From NCBI GenBank assembly GCA_902783705.1, contig CACZSA010000133.1, positions 1 to 11,178 on the forward strand: DNA of 11,178 bases, in the 5' to 3' direction. Position numbers and translations under genes: made by a program. Each line of letters starts with the position of its first letter. The first letter of the stretch is position 1. Below, in pieces: positions 1 through 5,664 of the stretch. The notes beneath the pieces were generated by a model. The model worked only from the letters and a program-made list of their open reading frames with translations, was not told where the DNA came from and did not search any database. The DNA is from an uncultured Ruminococcus sp. GTDB taxonomy: Bacteria; Bacillota; Clostridia; Oscillospirales; CAG-272.

Positions 1-1
1 C

Positions 2-133
2 ATGATATATCTGGTATATTTTGTCCTTGTCCTTTTCCTCCTGTACCTTGTCTTTATAAAGGTATGGGACAAATACGAGTTGGATCGCAAGAATGAATTC
101 AGAATCCACATGGACCCTGAGCAAATGAAATGA
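2..133 (+). CDS. Small single-span membrane protein, or C-terminal end of a longer one
   Basis: An open frame from an ATG at base 2 encodes 43 residues. It has one strongly hydrophobic segment (about residues 2-19, rich in Leu, Val, Phe and Tyr) followed by a charged tail (Lys-Val-Trp-Asp-Lys-Tyr-Glu onward). Its TGA overlaps the ATG of the next gene as ATGA, so the two are probably translationally coupled. The window begins one base before this ATG, so a ribosome site cannot be checked, and the frame could equally be the last 43 residues of a longer protein. I do not recognise a family. Base composition is AT-rich like the next two genes, which supports one shared unit. Confidence 0.55.
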   Translation: MIYLVYFVLVLFLLYLVFIKVWDKYELDRKNEFRIHMDPEQMK

Positions 134-765
134 CACAGAACCAACAAATCATAGAACGGGATTTCTATTACAAAAAAGAGGTCACTTCCTCCGACATTCT
201 GAAATTTATAGCTGTTTCAGCCGGAGCACTCCTCGCTGCCTATTATTATATCCTGTGCTTTACTTCATTGATTTCGTTGTGGAAAGGTACGGCGACTTAT
301 GTCGTTCTGCAAGTCCTTCTTACGATCCCCGTGGCTATTGTTCTGCCGAGCTTTCTTGTCCACCGCTACCTCACTTCGGCTGTTCCGAAGCTGTTTTCTC
401 TTCGCGATGACGTGAACACATGGTACAAAAAAGCGATTAGGTTGATCATCGGTGAAGAGGCTCTTCGATTTTTGATCGGGTTACTGCCCTTGCCGTTTAC
501 GGCATACGGTGTTCTCACCTCTCCCGTGACCTACTTAATATATACCCTTGTGTATGTGAATCCCATGGACAAGTACGAAGAAGTCTTGGTAAACCATCAC
601 GCCAATCTTATGGACACCACGGTGTTCCTTCTGATTTATCTTACCTATTTTGCCCTTTACAACTTCTTACTTTTCAGGAAATTCAAAAAAGAAGTAATCC
701 GACAGCATGCTTATTTGGAAGGATGCCTTGCTGAAAAACAGAAATCAGATAATAATTATCGATAA
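130..765 (+). CDS. Unknown four-span integral membrane protein
   Basis: This encodes 211 residues with about four predicted transmembrane segments (roughly residues 24-48, 56-76, 113-141 and 162-183). It has a hydrophilic N-terminus and a Lys/Arg-rich C-terminus (Arg-Lys-Phe-Lys-Lys-Glu near residue 185), and no signal peptide or recognisable catalytic motif. The start is the ATG of the ATGA overlap with the upstream frame. The stop at 763-765 is part of the ribosome site of the next gene, so all three genes are tightly linked. Composition is AT-richer than everything after base 1400. I do not recognise the family. A membrane complex with its two neighbours is an inference from overlap and spacing alone. 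Confidence 0.75.
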   Translation: MTQNQQIIERDFYYKKEVTSSDILKFIAVSAGALLAAYYYILCFTSLISLWKGTATYVVLQVLLTIPVAIVLPSFLVHRYLTSAVPKLFSLRDDVNTWYKKAIRLIIGEEALRFLIGLLPLPFTAYGVLTSPVTYLIYTLVYVNPMDKYEEVLVNHHANLMDTTVFLLIYLTYFALYNFLLFRKFKKEVIRQHAYLEGCLAEKQKSDNNYR

Positions 766-775
766 GGAGAGTTAT

Positions 776-1366
776 ATGACAGATCATCTTGAACCCAATA
801 CAGAGCGAAAACTACTCAGGCTTGGGAACAAAAAGTACTTCAAAACATTAGCGCTCACTATCCTTTGGTGTGTCGGCGTCCTATCTGCTGGAGCCGTTTG
901 GGCAATCTTGTCGGAAAGACCTATCAATTCACCATCCAATTTCATTTTTCCTTTATTGTGTATCCTTCCATTCTATCCTCTTAAAGTCCATAAGCTGCTT
1001 TGCACAAGAACATTTTATGGGAAAGTGGAATCCGCTAAATATTCCTCCCAATATAAAACAACAACAGGACCTATCACTTGGAATCAAGCAAAAGAACTTG
1101 AGTTTCTTACTGCCGATGTCGTTTTCAGAGGGGATCATGGGGAAAAATATGTTGTCACCTATAAGGATTCCAGCGTCCTTTCTAAAGATATATATTATAA
1201 GCAGGATGACCGGGTACTCGTAATCCGAGGGCTGAAATATCCTGTTAAACTGCCGATACCGGAGGCCGAGGAATATATCTGCCCTGTCTGTGGGAATTTC
1301 ATAAAGCCCGGGAAAAAGCGCTGTCAGTGGTGTCGAAGTGACTTCTCGGATGACGTAAGGAAATAA
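776..1366 (+). CDS. Two-span membrane protein with C-terminal zinc ribbon
   Basis: The start at 776 is chosen because TAAGGAG at 763-769 lies 6 bases upstream; an in-frame ATG at 707 lies inside the preceding gene and has no such site. The product is 196 residues. It has two hydrophobic spans (about 24-44 and 54-72), then a predicted beta-rich soluble region (about 80-160, with an alternating pattern ending Gln-Asp-Asp-Arg-Val-Leu-Val-Ile). That region resembles the small soluble domain of DUF3592-like membrane proteins; this is a weak resemblance. The C-terminus carries C169-x2-C172 and C183-x2-C186, a rubredoxin-type zinc knuckle. It is the last gene of the AT-rich unit, and no terminator follows it before the gene remnant at 1388. 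Function unknown. Confidence 0.75.
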   Translation: MTDHLEPNTERKLLRLGNKKYFKTLALTILWCVGVLSAGAVWAILSERPINSPSNFIFPLLCILPFYPLKVHKLLCTRTFYGKVESAKYSSQYKTTTGPITWNQAKELEFLTADVVFRGDHGEKYVVTYKDSSVLSKDIYYKQDDRVLVIRGLKYPVKLPIPEAEEYICPVCGNFIKPGKKRCQWCRSDFSDDVRK

Positions 1367-1387
1367 CTCAATAGATTTCATTAGTAG

Positions 1388-1531
1388 AGGTTCTTGTTAT
1401 CCGCCAAAATCGAGGACGGACGCCGCACATACGAAATCGTTCCCCATACCGACGACTCTCCGTCCACAAGCCTTGCGGGCGATATCGCGCTGGAAAACGG
1501 ATTGGGATTTCTCTTCGGAGATCCGTCATAA
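1388..1531 (+). pseudogene. 3' remnant of a GC-rich gene cut off at the AT-rich block boundary
   Basis: Between the zinc-ribbon gene and the terminator at 1530 there is a frame of 47 sense codons bounded upstream by TAG at 1385-1387 and ending in TAA at 1529-1531. It has no plausible start codon and no ribosome site. Its translation (SAKIEDGRRTYEIVPHTDD, then GDIALENGLGFLFGDPS) reads like a genuine protein C-terminus. Its composition matches the GC-rich genes downstream, not the AT-rich genes upstream. A factor-independent terminator follows immediately, as expected after a real gene. The most economical reading is that the 5' part of a host gene was removed when the AT-rich block arrived. 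The parent family is not recognised; it could instead be a chance frame. Confidence 0.5.
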
Positions 1532-1566
1532 AACGCCGCTCATGCCGATGAGCGGTTTTCCTTTTT
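1530..1566 (+). terminator. Rho-independent terminator after the gene remnant
   Basis: An exact 8-bp stem CCGCTCAT (1536-1543) and ATGAGCGG (1548-1555) with loop GCCG is followed by TTTTCCTTTTT. It begins directly at the TAA of the remnant at 1388-1531. It is also the first terminator after the AT-rich operon, so it probably ends those transcripts too and insulates the regulator gene that follows. Confidence 0.85.
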
Positions 1567-1612
1567 GCGTGCTCCCCTCTCCAAATACGCGACCTTCTCC
1601 CCGGACGGTTGA

Positions 1613-1641
1613 TGGACAAACGCCCGTTCTTATGGTATACT
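1613..1641 (+). promoter_or_regulatory. Sigma-A-type promoter of the XRE regulator-S41 operon
   Basis: The -35 is TGGACA (1613-1618), the spacer is 17 bases, and the -10 is TATACT (1636-1641) preceded by TGG, an extended -10. The expected start of transcription is near 1648, giving a leader of about 40 bases before the ATG at 1688. The stretch between the terminator and this promoter (1567-1612) shows nothing else. Confidence 0.7.
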
Positions 1642-1648
1642 ATGGGTG

Positions 1649-1664
1649 TCATCAGGCCGGATGA
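1649..1664 (+). promoter_or_regulatory. Candidate operator for autoregulation by the XRE protein
   Basis: TCATCAGGCCGGATGA is an imperfect 16-bp palindrome (14 of 16 positions symmetric). It lies at about +1 to +16 of the predicted transcript, 24 bases before the ATG of a helix-turn-helix regulator. The position is what a self-repressing XRE regulator would need. A second, weaker symmetric patch centred on GTATAC overlaps the -10. Binding is inferred from position and symmetry only. Confidence 0.35.
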
Positions 1665-1687
1665 ACTCTATTATTTGAGGTGCCACC

Positions 1688-2491
1688 ATGAAAAACATCG
1701 GCGAACAGATCGCGGCGCTGCGGCGGGCGAGATCGATGACCCAGGAGGAGCTGGCCTCCGTCATCGGCGTTTCCGCGCAGTCCGTTTCCAAATGGGAGAA
1801 CAGCAACACCATGCCCGACGTCTCTCTCCTCCCCGTGCTCGCGGGGATCTTCGGGGTCTCGATCGACTATCTCTTCGGCGAGGAGAGGCGCGCCTCCTCC
1901 TTCTCCTTCAACGACGCGCCGGAGGTCTGCTACCGGGCTCTGCTCGAAACCTACGCCGGATGCTGGGAGTGCGATCCCGGAATTCCGCCTTCCGCAAAGC
2001 GGGAATTCTGCGATGCGCTCGAAGCAAATCCGTCCTCCAACTCCGGCGTGTGTTCCGACCGTCGGGGAGCGGTCTTCGCAGACAGCGGGTTCGCGTATGT
2101 CTCCCGCCTCGAGAACCGGGATGCGCTCGCCCTCCTCGGCGATCCGGAGCTCGGCACATTCTTCTCTTCCCTCGGCCGCCCCTCCTTCCGGCAGATCGTA
2201 AAGCTGCTGTGGGAGGAATGCGCCGGGGATTCGGTCAAGAGCTTCACGGCGGCGTCCGTCGCGGACCGGTGCGGCCTGACGGTCGAGGAGGCGGCGCGGG
2301 AGCTCCATGAGATCGCCGGATGCAGGATCATGTATCTCGAAGAGCGGACGGTCGATCTCGGCGGCGGGGAGACGCTCGCGGTCTTTTCGCCGTGGAATCT
2401 CTATCAGACGCGGCTCTTCCTCTTCCCAATCCTGCATCTCGCGGACCGGATGCTGCACGCGAGCAGTTCGTGGTATTGTCTGCGGGGGTGA
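1688..2491 (+). CDS. XRE/Cro-CI family transcriptional regulator
   Basis: The protein has 267 residues. Residues about 4-63 are a classical Cro/CI helix-turn-helix: Arg-Ser-Met-Thr-Gln-Glu-Glu-Leu-Ala, then the recognition helix Val-Ser-Ala-Gln-Ser-Val-Ser-Lys-Trp-Glu, ending with Asp-Tyr-Leu-Phe-Gly. A linker follows. Residues about 165-260 form a second region that looks like a winged-helix module (Thr-Ala-Ala-Ser-Val-Ala-Asp-Arg-Cys-Gly-Leu-Thr-Val-Glu-Glu), as seen in some clostridial regulators of this type. The start follows GAGGTG at 1677-1682. It should bind DNA as a dimer in the cytoplasm. The S41-like gene starts 9 bases after its stop, so the two are probably co-transcribed and the regulator likely controls that operon. 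The effector sensed by the C-terminal part is unknown. Confidence 0.88.
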   Translation: MKNIGEQIAALRRARSMTQEELASVIGVSAQSVSKWENSNTMPDVSLLPVLAGIFGVSIDYLFGEERRASSFSFNDAPEVCYRALLETYAGCWECDPGIPPSAKREFCDALEANPSSNSGVCSDRRGAVFADSGFAYVSRLENRDALALLGDPELGTFFSSLGRPSFRQIVKLLWEECAGDSVKSFTAASVADRCGLTVEEAARELHEIAGCRIMYLEERTVDLGGGETLAVFSPWNLYQTRLFLFPILHLADRMLHASSSWYCLRG

Positions 2492-2500
2492 GTCGGGTCT

Positions 2501-3781
2501 ATGAAACAGGAAGAATTTATCCGCCTCTATGCGGACCGCGCGCCGATCCCCCTCGACGACCGAACGCTTGACAATCTCCGCGCGGCGTCGGTCAAGGGCG
2601 AGGCGGACAAGCGGGAATTCCGGGCCGACCGCGAAGGGCTCGGCAAGGATGTGACGCTCTTCTTCGATCTGCTCCGGTACGCGTACAGCGGGTATCCGTA
2701 TTTCGCAGAACGCGCGGATTTTGACGCGATCCGGGACAGCCTTCTCGCCTCCCTCCCGGATCAGGCGGACGCGGCATGGCTCCGGGATGCGCTGTACGAG
2801 GCGCTCCGGGACGTCATCGTCGACGCACATTTCGTCTTTCGCGGCGGTCATCGGTTCGATCGTCCCGTCCACGCGTATTTTACGGGGCTGACTGTCGGTG
2901 CCGCAACGGACGGATATGCCGTCCTCTCGCCGGAGTGCGCGGTGTTCCCGGTCGGGGCGATCCTTTCGGCGGAGGCGCTGCGGGACTGTCTGTTCGAAAC
3001 GCTTCCCTCCCCGGACGGCGGGCGGCGGTTCCTCGTCGGGGTATTGTCCGATACTCCGCGGGAAACGCTGGATCTCGGCGGCATCCCGGTCCCCCTGCAT
3101 CCCTGCCGGACGGACGGCTTTGAGAATCCCGGCGGCGCGTGGTCCGAATGGGAGGACGAGGGCGTGAAGATCGCCCATGATGCGTCGTTCGACGGCGGAT
3201 GGGTGCGCTCCACGAATGAATCACTCGGCAAATCGGGCGACGCGCATTTTGAGAGAGGCTTGTCGCACAGAAAGGATCCCGCGCTCGTCTGGTCGCTCCT
3301 CGGCAATCCCGGTGGGGACAGCAGCTGTCCGAAGTCCTTCATCCGGGGGCTGAACGGATACGCCAACTGGCAGAGCGAATGCGCGGTCTCGGGAATCGCG
3401 CAGGACGGGGATCGGATCGCAGTGCGGTGGAGCCTCCATGCATCGGAGCGGACCGATCCCGGGCGGTCGGAATATGCCGGGCGGCTGTTTGTGCTTCAGA
3501 ACAAGGAAACGGCGTCCTCCGGTGAGGCGGCGGTCTGTTTCGCGCGGTCCGTGAAGGGTGCGGTCTTCATCGGAAGTGCGACGATGGGCTGCGGGCAGTT
3601 CGGGGATCTGAACGTCTGGCGGCTGCCGTGTACAGGCGTGACCTTTGCCATGGGCTACAAGGTCTTTCAGATGGACGGCTTTGAGGAGGGCCGCGGGCTT
3701 TTGCCGGATTACTGGCTCGACTCGAAGACCCCCTGGGAGGACGTCTGCCGATGGATCCGGGACTGCGGGCTGAACGGCTGA
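2501..3781 (+). CDS. Cytosolic S41-family (C-terminal processing / tricorn-like) peptidase-like protein
   Basis: The protein has 426 residues, no signal peptide and no PDZ domain. S41 landmarks appear in the right order: an N-terminal helical part with Phe-Phe-Asp-Leu-Leu-Arg-Tyr-Ala-Tyr-Ser-Gly-Tyr-Pro-Tyr (54-67), Asp-Ala-His (108-110), Asn-Pro-Gly-Gly (269-272), and Thr-Ala-Ser-Ser-Gly-Glu (337-342). The Gly-Ser-Ala-Thr-Met-Gly-Cys-Gly block is at 358-365, and Pro-Asp-Tyr is at 402-404. By alignment with E. coli Tsp the nucleophile is S339. The position of the Tsp catalytic lysine, 25 residues on, is C364, so a Ser-Lys dyad is absent. H110 could serve as base, as in tricorn-type S41 enzymes, or the protein may be inactive. 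GGGGGTGA at 2484-2491 precedes the start, inside the end of the regulator gene. The substrate is unknown. Confidence 0.7.
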   Translation: MKQEEFIRLYADRAPIPLDDRTLDNLRAASVKGEADKREFRADREGLGKDVTLFFDLLRYAYSGYPYFAERADFDAIRDSLLASLPDQADAAWLRDALYEALRDVIVDAHFVFRGGHRFDRPVHAYFTGLTVGAATDGYAVLSPECAVFPVGAILSAEALRDCLFETLPSPDGGRRFLVGVLSDTPRETLDLGGIPVPLHPCRTDGFENPGGAWSEWEDEGVKIAHDASFDGGWVRSTNESLGKSGDAHFERGLSHRKDPALVWSLLGNPGGDSSCPKSFIRGLNGYANWQSECAVSGIAQDGDRIAVRWSLHASERTDPGRSEYAGRLFVLQNKETASSGEAAVCFARSVKGAVFIGSATMGCGQFGDLNVWRLPCTGVTFAMGYKVFQMDGFEEGRGLLPDYWLDSKTPWEDVCRWIRDCGLNG

Positions 3782-3788
3782 CAAACGC

Positions 3789-3825
3789 AAAAAAGCTGCC
3801 GCGGGGGACCGTGACAGCTTTTGTT
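3789..3825. terminator. Bidirectional terminator between convergent operons
   Basis: AAAAGCTG (3791-3798) pairs exactly with CAGCTTTT (3815-3822). After a one-base mismatch, CGCGG (3800-3804) pairs with CCGTG (3809-3813) through one G-T wobble, leaving loop GGGA. A-runs on the left and T-runs on the right make it work on both strands. It sits 8 bases after the S41 stop and 5 bases after the stop of the minus-strand GH127 gene. Confidence 0.85.
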
Positions 3826-3829
3826 CTGC

Positions 3830-5632
3830 TTATTTCACCTTGAAATACGTGTGATACGGGCGGTTGTGCGCCTGATACATCGGGACGAATTCGCGTCCCC
3901 CATAGCGGATCGCGCATTCTCCTTCGATCGTCTCGGCATCCGCGCGCGCGGGGATCGAGAGATACTCCTTTGAATCGTCGAACGTCACCATGACGAACGG
4001 ACCGTAGAGGAGCGAGGCGAGGCGGTGTCCGTCCTCAGTGAGATCGGGGGTGTATTCGAGGCGCGGGCGGTAATCGAACCGGACAGCGATCTCGACGGGC
4101 GTCCCCGGCATGACCTCGATCTTCGCCCAGCGGCCCGCCGTCGTGAGCCCGTCCGCCGTGAAGGGATTCTCGCGGCACCAGCGCGGGATGCGGAGCCGGA
4201 GCGTGAAGGCGCGGTCCGATTCGACCGTGATCCGGCCCTCTCCGCGCGGGAACGCGGTATTGCAGAGGAGGCGGAAGTCCTCGCCCTTGTATTCCGCGGG
4301 CAAGTACTGATTCAGATACACGGTCTCCCCGGCGTCGAAGAGCATCGCGTCGGGATATTTGACATGGTTCTCCATCCCGGTGCCGTGGCAGCAGGTGAAG
4401 GCCCACCAGTCGTTTGAATACTCCTTCTCCGCACCCGGGCCGATCGGGAGCATGTAGGTGACGGCGTTCGTCTCGTGCTCACCCCCGTCCGGGTTCTGGG
4501 ACGCGAGGATGTGGTTGATGAGCGCGCGCTCGACGTAGTCCATAAGATCCGCCCGTTCGGGATCGAAGGCGTACAGCTCCCGGGCGAGCTTGAGGAGGTT
4601 GTACGTCGCGCAGGTCTCGCAGTTGGTCACTTCCTTGATGTAGCGCGCAAGGGAATCCGGCTCGCGGAAGCACTCTCCCTGTCCGACGCCGCCGATCGAA
4701 TACATGTGATGCGCGAAGACCTGTCCGAGGAAGGAATTCGCGATCCGGCGGTAGGAGGTCTCGCCCGTCGCCTCGTATTCGAGCATCGCGCCCATGATCT
4801 GCGGGATGTGCTGATTCGCGTGGAGATTATGGAAGGTGTCCTCCCCCTCGGAGAGGCCCGGGAAGATGTTCTCGTTGTCGAAGAGCTTCGCCGCACGGAG
4901 AAAACGTTCTTCCCCGGTGAGGAGCGCGAGGCGGGCAAGGGATTCGTTCATCCCGCCGAACTCCCCGGCGATGTACATGCTCCACATCTTCTTCCGGTGC
5001 TCCGGGCTGAGCGGGGAGAGACGGTCCTCCACCCATCCGCCGATGCCGCGGGCTGCGTCGAGCGCTTCTTCGTTTCCGGTGCGCTCATAGGCTTCGATCA
5101 GCCCGGCGAGGATCTTGTGAAGCGTATAGTATGGCGCCCAGATCTTCGCGTAGGGCGTGAACTGCTCGAGCAGGGCGAACTGATCGGGCGAATACGCGGA
5201 CAGGAAACCCTCGCCCCACGTCGACGGGTCGCGGCTCCACTTCTCCTGCGCGCAGTCCTCCGGGGTGCAGGCGGTTTTGAAGTCGCGCGCGCGGCCTTTC
5301 GCCGTCCGCTGGAGCGCATGGAGTTCATGGACCGTATAGGCGAGCTTTTCGCGCAGTTCCCCGTCCCCCGTCGCGCTCACGGCGATGGCGAGGGCGGAGA
5401 GGAAGTGCCCGGTCGAGTGACCGCGAAGCAGGCCGTCCGGCGCATCCCAGCCGTAGATCGGCTCGGCGTCGGTGGGGACTCCGAACGCCGCGCGGAAATT
5501 ATAGAGCATCCGATCCGGGTCGAGCTTGCGGAGATAGCACAGATCCCGCTCCATGTTCGCGCGGAAGGGCGAATCCGGGAGAAGACGGATGAAGCTGAGC
5601 GGCGCATAGCGGCCGGAAGGGGTCATTTTCAT
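3830..5632 (-). CDS. GH127-family (DUF1680) beta-L-arabinofuranosidase
   Basis: The protein has 600 residues and lacks a signal peptide, so it is predicted to be cytosolic and to act on imported oligosaccharides. The N-terminal two thirds is an alpha/alpha barrel with GH127 blocks: Leu-Leu-Arg-Gly-His-Ser-Thr-Gly-His (68-76), Tyr-Tyr-Thr-Leu-His-Lys (168-173), and His-Ala-Asn-Gln-His-Ile-Pro (271-277). Active-site residues known from HypBA1 are present: acid/base E320 (Gly-Glu-Cys-Phe), zinc ligands E339 and C341 (Glu-Thr-Cys-Ala-Thr-Tyr-Asn), and the pair C414-C415 (Thr-Cys-Cys-His-Gly), one of which is the cysteine nucleophile. The spacing from E320 to E339 is 19, against 16 in HypBA1. A beta-sandwich C-terminus follows. 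The related GH146 family is the alternative. AAGGAG lies 7 bases before the ATG. It is the second gene after the M24 peptidase, with a 32-base gap. Confidence 0.88.
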   Translation of the reverse strand: MKMTPSGRYAPLSFIRLLPDSPFRANMERDLCYLRKLDPDRMLYNFRAAFGVPTDAEPIYGWDAPDGLLRGHSTGHFLSALAIAVSATGDGELREKLAYTVHELHALQRTAKGRARDFKTACTPEDCAQEKWSRDPSTWGEGFLSAYSPDQFALLEQFTPYAKIWAPYYTLHKILAGLIEAYERTGNEEALDAARGIGGWVEDRLSPLSPEHRKKMWSMYIAGEFGGMNESLARLALLTGEERFLRAAKLFDNENIFPGLSEGEDTFHNLHANQHIPQIMGAMLEYEATGETSYRRIANSFLGQVFAHHMYSIGGVGQGECFREPDSLARYIKEVTNCETCATYNLLKLARELYAFDPERADLMDYVERALINHILASQNPDGGEHETNAVTYMLPIGPGAEKEYSNDWWAFTCCHGTGMENHVKYPDAMLFDAGETVYLNQYLPAEYKGEDFRLLCNTAFPRGEGRITVESDRAFTLRLRIPRWCRENPFTADGLTTAGRWAKIEVMPGTPVEIAVRFDYRPRLEYTPDLTEDGHRLASLLYGPFVMVTFDDSKEYLSIPARADAETIEGECAIRYGGREFVPMYQAHNRPYHTYFKVK

Positions 5633-5664
5633 AGTGCGGCTCCTTTTTGTTGATTTTTAAGACG

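Noticed and set aside
707..775. Earlier start for the zinc-ribbon membrane protein and a 60-base overlap with the previous gene
   Set aside because: No ribosome site precedes 707, while TAAGGAG at 763-769 is well placed for the ATG at 776.
1368..1652. 94-codon minus-strand open frame in the junction region
   Set aside because: It crosses a strong terminator and a promoter, has no family resemblance and no ribosome site, and is Arg-rich as expected for antisense GC-rich sequence.
1652..3178. 508-codon minus-strand open frame opposite the XRE and S41-like genes
   Set aside because: Its sequence is repetitive Arg/Glu/Pro-rich shadow; the plus-strand genes have a clear helix-turn-helix, S41 motifs, a promoter and ribosome sites.
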